64,000 nt of DNA from Agrypnia vestita (taxonomy: Eukaryota; Arthropoda; Insecta; Trichoptera; Phryganeidae). Location: the NCBI GenBank assembly GCA_016648135.1, contig JADDOH010002081.1, positions 62,001 through 126,000 on the forward strand, given 5' to 3'. A program made the position numbers and the translations under genes. Positions 28,809 through 38,809 of the stretch are shown one piece after another (positions within the stretch are counted from its first letter, which is position 1; each line of letters begins with the position of its first letter). The notes under the pieces are model-generated. The model was not told the origin of the DNA and searched no databases. It saw only the letters and a program-made list of their open reading frames with translations.

Positions 28809-28842
28809 CTGAAGATGAACAGTGAGATCTGTTCGAAACGTC
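28809..28842 (+). ncRNA. Hammerhead-ribozyme-like motif A
   Basis: CTGAAGA at 28809-28815, one extra base, helix II GAACAG/CTGTTC (817-822 and 829-834), GAAA at 835-838, then ACGT as a minimal self-complementary helix III, and cleavage predicted after C28842 (GUC). Helix I has GCC/GGC next to the core. Helix III this small suggests a dimeric fold. Activity is inferred. Confidence 0.6.
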
Positions 28843-29178
28843 GGCAGACGACTGGTCCTGACGACCAGAATTTGACGCGGGTTACCCCCAAAGTAGTTAG
28901 AACTAACACATATTGTACCCGTGAAAGCCTTCGATTTAACATATATATATATAAAGAAACCCGTGTTTCCTTACCCGCCAAGTTTTCTCCACAACCACCC
29001 ACCGGTGGTTATGGTGGCGGATAGCCCTTGGTGTCACATCGAAAATAAGCGAGTTTGGTGGGGGTGGCTATGCGTGGGTGACGAAAATGTGCTTTCTAGC
29101 ACATTGTTTTGTTATGGGAAGGCCTCAAATGCTTCAGATTGTTTTAAAATAGGCGTGCCGACTGTGTCGGTGAGTCTA

Positions 29179-29308
29179 GAATGTTCCGGCAAAACCTGCT
29201 CTGGAAGGTTCTGGAAGGAGAAAATTCTAGAAAATTCCCGAAGGTTCTATAAGGTTCTAAACTGAGTGGCAGAATGTGTCGGTGTGTCTAGAAGGTTCCC
29301 GTACATTC
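29179..29308. promoter_or_regulatory. Array of heat-shock-element pentamers
   Basis: GAA and TTC units alternate at 5-bp spacing. At 29204-29216: GAA, TTC, GAA. At 29220-29247: six perfect units in a row, then TAA (one mismatch) and TTC at 29255. At 29179-29186 and 29291-29308 there are further pairs. Three or more such units are the known HSF trimer site. No adjacent host gene is seen; the nearest element is the Penelope-like remnant. Confidence 0.7.
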
Positions 29309-29439
29309 GATAATTTCAGTAATTTTTCATTTTTCCATAAATCCAAAGTGTCCATGATTGGACTAAATTGAAAAAACGTCTGCAAAAATCAATCACAATA
29401 ACGCAATGAAAAAATCTTACCAAAAACAATCAATAAATA

Positions 29440-29570
29440 TATACTTTTAAACGTTATTACAATACAACTTAATTTATATCTTACTCACTTAATTTAATGT
29501 CTTAATTTTTATAACTTAATCTAATGTTTCTTTGTCTATATCTTACTTATTTAATGTAATGATTACATTA
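29440..29570 (-). repeat. SINE-tail repeat, inverted relative to 30520-30650
   Basis: AACTTAATCTAATGTTTC and TATATCTTACTTATTTAAT are the reverse complement of the tail of the SINE at 30395-30650. No tRNA-like head is present. Confidence 0.6.
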
Positions 29571-30394
29571 ACAATTGATATCTATATACATATATGACAA
29601 TGCCCCCCCACTTTTAAACACGGGAATAAATTCTCATTTAAAAGTGGGTAAGCGTGTAATATAAATGTGTATTAATTATATCATATTGAATACAGCCACT
29701 CTTAAGTTTGTACATTTACCAAATAAATTTAATAATAAAAAAAAATAACAGAATGAGATGATCGACCCAAGCTCATCCTGGTAATAATATACCTTAGTAG
29801 GTAGGTATATACTTCTAATGTTTATCCAGTTTTTTTGTTTGAGGATGATTAATACATAATATGATATTTGCAGTGAATAATATATCGGAAATTGAAAATT
29901 TTGATTAAAAAATAAATAAGTATATAATTGAATTCAAACCTTTCAATTGGGTTATATGTAGGATGCATTAGTAATTGGATAGGTAGATAGTAGATAGGCA
30001 TGTGAAATAGATAACTACCAAGAGATCAGCATCCGGTTTTCTGTCTGCGGGTCGGGAAGGCGGGCTGGCCAGGGACGGGGCAAGTATTTGGCGGATTGGG
30101 CGGCCGCCAGGAGCGCAAAAATTGTATTAATAATGAAAAAATTTCAGTAATTAAACACAAGAGTGATTATTGGATCTTGAAGCAAGATTCTTACTGGTAG
30201 GCTATTGGAGTAATCTTTTCATACTTAAACGAAGACTGGTTGTTTAATGAATAGTAAAAATAATTAAGAAAAAACATACTTTTGCGTTTTCCAAAAATCT
30301 ATACTTTTTTCATATAAACAGCATTGGTTGTCAAATCGAGTAGCAAAAGTAGGAATATTGAGGATTCCTAGGAAACATGGTTGTATCGTGGCGA

Positions 30395-30650
30395 CCCTCC
30401 CCAGTAGCCCAGTGGATATGACACAACTTCTCACACCGAGGGTTTCAGGTTCGATTCCCGGTAAGGTCACAATTAATCTATGTGATTGGGTGTTTACATT
30501 GGGTGGAAACATTAGATTAAGTTATAAAAATTAAGACATTAAATTAAGTAAGTAAGATATAAACAATACAAGAAGACAAAAATGTAAGACATTAGATTAA
30601 GTAAATAAGATATAGACAAGGAAACTTTAAATTAAGTTATAAAAATTAAA
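30395..30650 (+). mobile_element. tRNA-derived SINE, family 1
   Basis: A-box-like TAGCCCAGTGG at 30405-30415 and B-box GGTTCGATTCC at 30448-30458, the internal RNA polymerase III promoter of a tRNA-type head. The tail consists of repeats of ACATTAGATTAAG and AGTAAGATATA. Not a functional tRNA: the arms do not pair well. Confidence 0.7.
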
Positions 30651-31416
30651 AATGTTTTTGTTTCGCTTCTGTAATTGAGCTTCTTGAAGCGTTCAAAAAA
30701 TTAAAAATTAGAAAATCAAACAATTATTTGCGTAACCGAGGTCATGCATTATTACACGAATAAAAATGCAGAACGGATGTAGTGAACATGCACTCCATAA
30801 CGCGTAGAGTACAATTTTTAAACGAACTGATTGATCATGTAAAAAAATAATATAAAACATAAAAGATGCCACGAAGTACATATCACGAAAAAATAAAAAA
30901 ATATAATAAAAAAATGTATAAATACATGTTGCACCGTCGATAATTAAAATCGAATCCCGAGATCTCGGGATTGCAATTTTTGTCTCGGGATTGGATGACA
31001 GTCGCCGCGGCGCTAAATGCCTGGCGCCGGCCCTGGGCAGGTACCTGCAGGTAATCCGTAGCTAATAATCTCTCACAATCATTCCCAAATAGCATTCGTG
31101 ACATTACCATTTGCAGAATTGGCCGATTATGCTCACTGGATGGCGGACGAGCCCGGCTCGGAGTCTGGCCATAACCAACAGGAAATGACAAATCAATATC
31201 GGTTCTGATGAGGCTGGTATTAATACTGCGTTACGTTCATGTCTACGTAATAATATGTATACCTGCCAACACAGATACGCACTCAGTAGTAGCGTTTACT
31301 AGACAATGCCAAGGGTCGGATCTAGATATTTACAGAGCTTTTTCTTGCTGGAATATTCGGCTCGCAATGTCATTTCCATCACGAATCTTTCAAATATTCA
31401 ATTTAGCATAAAAAAA

Positions 31417-31728
31417 TAACCCATGAAAACCAAGTTTTTATTATACTCCCCTTTTTATTGAAACAGGTTTCGCGCCTACTCCACGCGTCGGGCTTGAAAA
31501 TTAAATAATATATAAATCGTTACAATTTCGAAAAAGCCAAAATTATACTATAATTATTAAATTCTTTTAAACGAAAATTTCTTAGATCATTTTTATCATC
31601 GCCACGAGTCTGCTTGCAAAGTTTCAGTTCGATTGAATCACGGGAAAAGGGTTAAAAATCGATCCAAAGTTTTTTCGTCAGACAAGCAAGCAATCAGACG
31701 CCACGAGTTGAAAGAAAGGGAGTAAAAA
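31417..31728. repeat. Repeat family F, copy 1
   Basis: CGCCACGAGTCTGCTTGC, AGTTTCAGTTCGATTGAATC and AAAAATCGATCCAAAGTTTT recur in the same order at 32100-32405. CCACGAGTCTGCTTGC and GCAAGC...GACGCCACGAG form an inverted pair, and TTATACTCCC appears inverted at the ends. Confidence 0.7.
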
Positions 31729-32099
31729 AGTAACCCATAAAAACCAAGTTTTTATTATACTCCCTTTCTTTGTAAAATATATCAATAATTAAAGACGAAT
31801 TAAAACATATAACATAACACTAAACTTACAGAAATTTAATATATTTCTAAAATGTCAGATGTTTTGAGATGTCAAGATTTTGATAGATTCAATTATCATC
31901 AATATCGTACCTTGTGAATTTCCAGCGTCAAATGATTTAGTCAGAATCAGATTTGAGTAATGTAGAATTCTTCAAAACTAAGCAAAAATCTAAAAGAAAT
32001 AAATTATTATTTGATTTTTTCCCAAAAAACCTAATTTTTCTGTCATCTGTGAACCAATTTTTTTGTAAATTTTCGAAATTGTAGTGTTATTAACCTATT

Positions 32100-32405
32100 A
32101 TTCCGGCGGAGTAATTCAAATTAAGAAAATATTCCGCGACGTTATCGGGCCGCCGCGGCGTTGCTAATCAAACTTTTCTAATGATTCCAATTTGAAAAAA
32201 CCAATAAAATTTCTAAAAATCCGAAATTATACGATAATTATTAATTTTTTTAACGAAAATTTGATAGATCTTCTTGGTCGTCGCCACGAGTCTGCTTGCC
32301 AAGTTTCAGCTCGATTGGATCACGGGACAAGGGTCAAAAATCGATCCAAAGTTTTTGTTGACGGCAAGCAAGCAGACGCCACGAGTTAATTAATATAAAG
32401 GGAGT
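32100..32405. repeat. Repeat family F, copy 2
   Basis: Same ordered words as 31417-31728, ending AAAGGGAGTAATAATA. Together they suggest a MITE-like or Helitron-like family of about 300 bp; the left end differs, so the border is uncertain. Confidence 0.65.
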
Positions 32406-32672
32406 AATAATAAGACGGACGAAAGTATTTTTTATCCTTCAAAATATTTAGAAAACATTGTAGATATTCACTGAAAAACAATATACATTTTTGATGCTAT
32501 ATATCTTTTAGGCCCTAAGATTTATTGTAACGGAAGTTGCATGTAGCGGAAATGCGAGACCATGAAGTTAGTTGTTAAAGTAAAATTTTAGTATGCAACG
32601 TAATGCGCGCGAATTTATGTGCACCAGAAGTTAGTCATCAAAGAGGGTAAAATGTGTATACTTCATGTGTGG

Positions 32673-32897
32673 GGTATAAAAGCAAAGGCAGCAATTAACA
32701 AAACATTAAAAAACATGTTTTGATTGCAGTCACCCAGGATTAGGTACTAATTTAAAATCTACTGATTTCTAGATTTTTTTTTTCCAAAATCATGTTTCCT
32801 ATAAATTTACAGGCTATGTTTTTTTGAATTAGTAATCTTCGAAGACTGCCTTCAAATTTGTTTTGGATATTGCTACCTTTGCTTTTCTACCCTACAT
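32673..32897. mobile_element. Repeat family C, complete palindromic-ended copy
   Basis: Ends GGGTATAAAAGCAAAGGCAG and, reversed, GGGTAGAAAAGCAAAGGTAG form inverted repeats of about 25 bp around a 220-bp element. Partial copies lie at 14518-14925, 55227-55260 and 63628-63655. Confidence 0.75.
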
Positions 32898-33024
32898 ATA
32901 AATATTGTTTATGGTTGTTGTGCAATTATTCACTTCAAATAAGTGTTCCAGTAATAGAAATCATGTATTTAACTGTACCTAACTGGTTGCGGATATTTGT
33001 ATGTTTTTCCGAGAAACGATTCTC

Positions 33025-33058
33025 GACGTTTCGTTGAATTCTTATTCAACGTCATCAG
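33025..33058 (-). ncRNA. Hammerhead-ribozyme-like motif C
   Basis: On the minus strand: CTGATGA (33058-33052), one extra C, helix II GTTGAA/TTCAAC with a 6-base loop, GAAA, ACGT helix III and cleavage predicted after C33025. Helix I starts CTC/GAG. All core positions are intact. Confidence 0.68.
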
Positions 33059-33322
33059 GAGGACGACCTTTACCCGCGGAGGTAGAGGGCGGACTGATTA
33101 CTGCTTTCGAGGGCGTAAATTATATGCACTTTGTTGTGGAGTGTTCACTTCTTCTACAATGGAGGTCGCCAGTGTGCAATATGTACTAGTTACGTCGGCG
33201 AACTTTACTGCGACGTCTCTCAAGGGTTGAATCAATGTCGTTAGAACAGGGTGCCAAATACTTGATAGTTTCTAACTGTCATCTCTATTGAAATTGGGAT
33301 GTTTGTATATTTCAATAGACTC

Positions 33323-33355
33323 CTGATGACGTTGAAAAGAATTCAACGAAACGTC
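33323..33355 (+). ncRNA. Hammerhead-ribozyme-like motif B
   Basis: CTGATGA at 33323-33329, one extra C, helix II GTTGAA/TTCAAC, GAAA at 33348-33351, ACGT and cleavage after C33355. Helix I is weak (CTC against TAG), so this copy is probably decayed there. Confidence 0.62.
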
Positions 33356-33472
33356 TAGAATATGCCTGATTGGATCAGTTATTATAAATAATATATTCAG
33401 AATATTTTGAGGATGTTCAAATTTTTCAAGAACACAATTTGAACATCCTCGAAATATTCTGAATAGGTATAA

Positions 33473-33660
33473 TAGCTTATTGATGTAACGGTCGTGACGC
33501 TCGCGTAGTGATCTGGTGGTCGGTGGTTCGAGTCCCATCCCAGGACACCAGCAAGTTAGTCCCATTTTCATGGCACAGGGGTTTGTTTAACTTATTTTGA
33601 GAATAGGTAGTAAGAACATTGACGTGACACGCATTCCGTGTTCACATCTCTATTTTCTTT
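33473..33660 (+). mobile_element. tRNA-derived SINE, family 2
   Basis: A tRNA-like head with B-box GGTTCGAGTCC at 33525-33535, then CAGCAAGTTAGTCCCATTTT and a tail TGTGTTCACATCTCTATTTT-like. Related copies at 45621-46043 (minus, interrupted), 50268-50430 (plus) and 58338-58486 (minus). Confidence 0.8.
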
Positions 33661-33715
33661 AAAAAAGAAACTTCGATATTATTTAGTCGTTTATATATAC
33701 ATACATCATATACAT

Positions 33716-34093
33716 CAAAAATAATAATTTCGTTGTCTGTCCGTCCATTCGTCCGTCGTCTGTTTGTCCCCATAACTTCGTATATCGTCCGTAATTTCGT
33801 TCGAATTCACGGCTAAAAAAAACAAATTAAACGACCGGCGATGGGGCTTGTACCCCGGCCAGCAAACCCGAAGGCGGCAACGATAGCGATGTTGCCGTCG
33901 CCGAGTCCGCATTAACCGCCAAAAATACAGTGCATATAGGACTTGGTAAAGACGCGAACCATTCCACGTTCCGCCCAATCGCCGGCAGGGGAAATAAAAA
34001 AATGTTCAAATATATTGATAAAAGTTGTTATTACTATTTTATGAGTGTCGCCTGTAAAGAAACGTCATTCTTGACGGGTTACTTATTTGCTAG
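33716..34093 (+). mobile_element. Helitron-like family H, complete copy with GC-rich insert
   Basis: Starts ATAATAATTTCGTTGTCTGT and ends with an ACGTCA/TGACG hairpin, GGGTTAC and CTAG at 34090-34093, a Helitron-like 3' terminus (hairpin followed by CTRR). The middle (about 33826-34000) is GC-rich and absent from the 36396 copy. It may be a captured fragment; its open frames show no known domain. Confidence 0.55.
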
Positions 34094-34657
34094 TTCAAAT
34101 ATAATGACCGCCGTCACATCATTACCGACAAACGTAATCAAATTAATACTAAATCATTTTCAAGGTTGCGCAATTCATATTCGTTGGTTTAGTCTATTCA
34201 TTGGTTAGAGGTTTCTTGTAGAACAATGATGTTATAATATTGTATTATAATACCTAGTTGGCTGCAAACGTTATTTAACATCATTGGTGTGTTGGCGATG
34301 GAGCCGCGTCGTGTCTCGCAGTCCCAAATCCATTTGCGGTTTGGACGCGAAGCAATCATGGCGTGATTGTTATGAACAGGATGGAAGTATTAAAGCTGTT
34401 GCGCCAAGTCCGTTTTACACTGGCGAATTCATAAATTCAAATTAAACAAAAAAAATATGTACCCACCTACTGTTGTTTATACATTGAGTATTTTCCCAAA
34501 TTTTTAAAGTGATTCATCTTGGGAGATAAAAAAGAAATGAAATACAGTGAAATCCAGACAAATTACAGACGTCCACAAAGCTATTTATATGGGAAACGTG
34601 TATGGGGCCATTCAAGTATTACGTAAGCAGAATTTTAGTAGGTTATTTATAACCCTT

Positions 34658-35152
34658 CAGGGGCGTGCAGTGGGAACATCGCAGCATGACTTTCACGTAG
34701 GTAACTGATAACTAACTAACTAACTTACCATCACGCCGTTTCCCCGTGGGGGTAAGCAGAGAGGATAGAGCGCCATACTTTTCTGTCCTGACATACAACT
34801 TTCGCTTCGTATACATTCATACATCTTCGCATGCAAGCTCGACGGTTGTTCAGGCTTCTAACAGGACCATCTTCCAGTATCTGGTTAATCTGGTCACGCC
34901 ACGTCTTCCGTGGTCGCCCTCTCTTTCTGGCGTCGTCAACACGCCTCAACATGCCCAAACCACCTGATTATTTGGAAAAAAATCATAATGCAACATGTAT
35001 TTCGTAATATTTCTATCACAATTGTTATCATAGTATTCATATTTTGATATTTCATAAAAATCTGTAGCATGAATATTTGATTTCATTTTTGTTTTTTCAA
35101 AATATACGTTTACAAAAAAGTCACGCTTCAATGTTCCCACTGCACGCGCCTG
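34658..35152. mobile_element. hAT MITE copy interrupted by a LINE fragment
   Basis: Same ends as 45674-45905 (CAGGGGCGTGCAGTGGGAAC and, reversed, CAGGCGCGTGCAGTGGGAAC). Flanks TAACCCTT and CCCCCCTT match at 6 of 8. A LINE 3' fragment occupies 34692-34962. Confidence 0.8.
34692..34962 (-). mobile_element. LINE 3' fragment (same family as 56552-57495)
   Basis: Minus strand reads RKRGRPRKTWRDQINQILED then RACMRRCMNVYEAKVVCQDR and HGETA before the stop. The 3' tail is (GTTA)n. Inserted within the MITE at 34658-35152, with the MITE sequence resuming at ATTATTTGG. Confidence 0.88.
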
Positions 35153-35454
35153 CCCCCCTTTCCCCTGTCGGCATTGGTGGGAGAAATCTTAAACATTTTA
35201 CAATTTGAAGTAAATATTGGCTTTCACGCACATGTTCTGAATTCCATTTAGTATCTGGTAAATCAGGAAGGTCTAGTTCACCGGACTCGACATATCTTGC
35301 AGAAACATGATAATCATCAATTTCCATTGAGCTTCCTCTGCTGATACATTTGCAGCAAACTCGAAATTGGATATTTCTAAATTTTCATTAATTGTAACGC
35401 CACGGCCGTCCAAATGAGACCCAAAATGTTCAAATCAGTCAGCTCCCGGACTAA

Positions 35455-36090
35455 GGCCCGGTTGCGCCAGCAGAAGTAAAGTTAAAAAAAGTTACTCGAG
35501 TGACTTTAAAGTTACTCAAGTTACTTTTTTTACTAAAAACGGGTTGCGCCAGCGATGGTAAAAATTATTTTACTCGCCGAAGTACATACACGAGTAACTT
35601 TATTTTACTCTCCAAGACAGGTGGGTAAAAGTAAAAATGTTGGTAAAAAAAATGGCCGTCCTCTCACAGCTGATTTTAAAATGTGACATTTGTCCATATA
35701 GGTACTTGTCATTTGAATTTTATCGCTGTCATTTTCGTATTGAAATTTGTAAACATTAAAATGAATCTTGTAATTTCGCGTTATTTTAGCGATGGTTTGA
35801 CGTTTTTTTGGTTTGTTTCATAGAATAAAGTGGTTTGTTTGAACTGGTTTTGAACCGCAAAAGTACGTATTGCCAGTGGTGAAAAACTGAAATAAATCAA
35901 ATTCCATAGACAAATGCGGTATTTGAGGTTTATTCCGCTTGGCACCCTATTAGCCTTATGATTGGTTTGACAGCGGTAAAAAAGGCGTTTGTGCAACCCG
36001 AAATCGAGTTTACTCTGATCTGAGGGTAAAAAAAGTTACTCGGGTCAATGTTACTCGAACCAAATATACTTCTGCTGGCGCAACCGAGCC
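35455..36090. mobile_element. PIF/Harbinger-type element, 636 bp
   Basis: Ends GGCCCGGTTGCGCCAGCAG and, reversed, GGCTCGGTTGCGCCAGCAG, flanked by TAA at 35452-35454 and 36091-36093. Inside are many AAAGTTACTCGAGTAAC-type words near both ends. No transposase is readable; small open frames within it are not genes. Confidence 0.85.
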
Positions 36091-36395
36091 TAAGAAGAGC
36101 CATTCTGCGCTCTACTCGGGTATACGCACTTCTGCCAGGAGCATTTGTGGCTATAAATAATGCATCGTGATCATGTCGCTTATATTGTATAGCAAACCCT
36201 ACCATCCAGATCCCCCGTCACCGAAAATAAGCAAAGCAAAGACCATATAGAAAGAAAACAAACACACAAAACTATTTACATATAAACGACTAAAGGAATA
36301 CATAGTCTCCCAGGGACTGTGAAAAAACGAAGAAAAATCAACAGGTTCAAGAAAGAATGCAAACGTTATATCACAGAAAAAAAATATAATTAATC

Positions 36396-36618
36396 CAATT
36401 ATAATAATTTCGTTGTCTGTCTGTCCGTCTGTCTGTCTATCTGTCTGTCTGTTTGTTCCCGTAACTTCGTGTAACGTCCGTAGCTTCTTTATAGAATTTT
36501 TTTTCGAAAAAGAGTTTTGTTTTACGATTTTTTGTTTGTTTTAATAAACTTAATAAATACTTATTTATTAGGAATCGACACGTAAAATGTACCGTCATTT
36601 TTGACGGGTTACAGCTAG
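36396..36618 (+). mobile_element. Helitron-like family H, short complete copy
   Basis: Starts ATAATAATTTCGTTGTCTGT with a long (TGTC)n tract, ends with the CGTCA...TGACG hairpin (36593-36606), GGGTTACAG and CTAG at 36615-36618. About 220 bp, no coding capacity. Confidence 0.6.
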
Positions 36619-37670
36619 TTATATAATTAATAAAGGTGAATATACGAATGTTTAATATTATTTAACAAAAATATGATGTAATTTAATCGAAATGAAGTTA
36701 TTAAATAAAAAAAAAACAAAAATTAAGCTTTGTTTTTAATTACTTACTTAGTTATTAGTTATATTTTCTCTCTCTGTATATATTTCTCTTTTTCTGTTCA
36801 CTTTAACTTGTAACTACGTAATATTGTCACGAGACGTGGCTTTGGGAGACAAATTAAAATCCTGGAAATTAATTAAGATTCATTTATTACCAAAGAAAGT
36901 CACTAGACACGAATTAAATTGTAGTACCGTTCTTAATTATAGTCACTCTACTGTTAAAAACTATACCTACACGAAAAAACATACTTCGAAACTATCACGA
37001 AAATGCTCGTGTAAAACTGACTTATATGTGGGCAAGTACCTAGGTACCGACTATTAAATAAGGCATTCTGTTAGCATCTTTAATTCACAGATGGAGTTTT
37101 TGTCCAACTTACATACTCTCTCATACCAATTTACCACCCACCTATATATTTATCTGCCTACGTACAATAGACGTAATGTGCATTCTTATTAAAACTTTTT
37201 CATATGTTTCTGCTGGAAATCGTGCAGACATTAGGTAGGTACCTACTTACTCGACTTGTGGGAATCGAAATTGCTTTAATAAATGTCTTCAATATTTTGT
37301 TTTGTCAATTAATTTTGGTAAAACCTGGTGAGGATACAGGATGTTTCGTAGCAAAAACATAAGGGGAGTCTTCTCCTTTGAATATTGAATAGAAAATATT
37401 CTTTTCACTTTGGATGAACGTGGATGGATGGATTAACAGTTACGGAAATATACGACTACAAAGATTGCATTTTTTTTCCAGTATTTTTGTCTTTCTTTTT
37501 TGACTGCCAAGAAAGTATACAATATTAAAAATTCGTTCGCCTTGAAACCTATCTATCTACAAGTAAAATAAAATAAGGTAGAAATTTGATTTTTTTGTAA
37601 GGCTATTTTAACTGTGGAAAGAATAAGAAAACTTTTATATGTAGATATTTATTAAAATAATAAATATTTT

Positions 37671-38090
37671 ATGAATAAAATTGTTAAAAAAAACTCTATA
37701 TTATGCTTTAGTGCAGTTAGTTTTACAATTCGGTATTATCTCATGGGGTTATGCATTCAAAATGACATTGAAATCTTTAGTTCATTCATTCATCAAAGAT
37801 CATTCTTAAAAAAATCCAATGATTACCCGACTGTATACCTATTTAACAAATTTCAAGTCCCCACATTACAAAATATTTACAAACAAAATTACATTCCTCA
37901 ACTTTATAAAATTTTTCACAATAATAACGAACTGACCCAAATAGTATCAAGTAGCAGAAACATAATACTTGGTAAATTACATATCCCATTAATACATACA
38001 TTTAGAGGCGTGAAATGGTTCAATGAATTACCTACCTGTTTAAATGAGAAATGAGAATAATTATGAGGCTTTCAAGAAAAATATTAAAAA
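37671..38090 (+). pseudogene. Non-LTR retrotransposon RT, C-terminal fragment
   Basis: Reads IRYYLMGLCIQNDIEIFSSF then LHIPLIHTFRGVKWFNELP and, after a one-base shift near 38050, NYEAFKKNIKK. The order (YG..LWG-like, LP, FKKxIKK) fits the end of Jockey/CR1-type RT proteins. The RT core is missing. Confidence 0.6.
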
Positions 38091-38477
38091 ATAACTTCAC
38101 AGCTGATTATTTTATATTTTATATAATGTACCTAATCTATTTACTTATTATTAATTATGTATATATTTTATTGTATAATCCTGTGGAAGGAATATTTCTT
38201 AAAAATTAGATACCTAGTTTTGATATTAATATTATTTTTTTGCATATCGTTGTATGTCTTTGCTTATAATTTTCCTTTATTCTCTTTTACTCTCATAATG
38301 TACCTACCTACTGCACACTGTGTATATATTTTATGCTTATTATTACTTTATTTTAACTGTTGTTTCACATTACTGCATTATGTTAATTACATATTATTTT
38401 TCTCTTATGTGTAGGTACATAGTAGGTAGGTATGTACCTACTACATACTTACTATTAAATACATTTAAATATAATGA

Positions 38478-38735
38478 CATAGGTATGGCTCGATAGGAGG
38501 ATACTAGATGGGCACCCAGAATCCTACAGTGGAGGCCCTGGATGAAAAGTAGAAGCGTCGGAAGACCTCCCAAAAGGTGGTCTGATAACATAGTCCAGCA
38601 AGCAGGAAGAATCTGGATGCGAAGGGGAGAAAACAGAGATGAGTGGAGGAAAATGGAGGCCTACATCCAGCAGTAGAGGGAAAAAGGCTGAGGAAGAAGG
38701 AGAAGAAGAAGAAATATAATGATACTCCTCTCCTA
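38478..38735 (+). mobile_element. LINE 3' fragment with (GAA)n tail
   Basis: Plus strand reads RILQWRPWMKSRSVGRPPKRW, adjusted for decay, then IVQQAGRIWMRRGENRDEW and EAYIQQ. The RPW...GRPxxRW pattern is a common tail of insect LINE proteins. Ends in AGAAGGAGAAGAAGAAG. Confidence 0.75.
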
Positions 38736-38809
38736 CTCGCGAGTAATATTCTTCATGTAGAAGAGAAATACCACGTGAAAACTGTAAACTATCAATATTG
38801 CAAATGATG

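Larger units (their letters stand above)
28289..28908 (+). mobile_element. Penelope-like element remnant with 65-bp inverted repeat
   Basis: Arms 28289-28353 and 28844-28908 are exact reverse complements. Between them are a Penelope-like C-terminal coding fragment (28359-28718) and a hammerhead-like motif (28809-28842). Penelope-like retroelements are known for 5' truncation, terminal repeats in direct or inverted order, and hammerhead ribozymes. This copy shows all three. Confidence 0.75.
33025..33355 (-). mobile_element. Penelope-like element remnant between opposed hammerhead motifs
   Basis: The minus strand from about 33345 to 33230 reads SFQRHQESIEIYKHPNFNRD, then KLSSIWHPVL in the same frame after a stop, the Penelope-like C-terminal signature. 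It is flanked by hammerhead-like motifs in opposite directions: plus strand 33323-33355 and minus strand 33025-33058. Confidence 0.7.

Noticed and set aside
30448..30458. A true tRNA gene around the B-box
   Set aside because: Arms do not fold into a cloverleaf and the sequence continues into a SINE tail; the same holds for the B-boxes at 33525 and 58430.
35121..35327. 68-codon minus-strand frame with LDLPDLPDTKWNSEHVRES
   Set aside because: Composition looks protein-like and may be a piece of a transposon protein, but it overlaps the MITE end and no family could be named.
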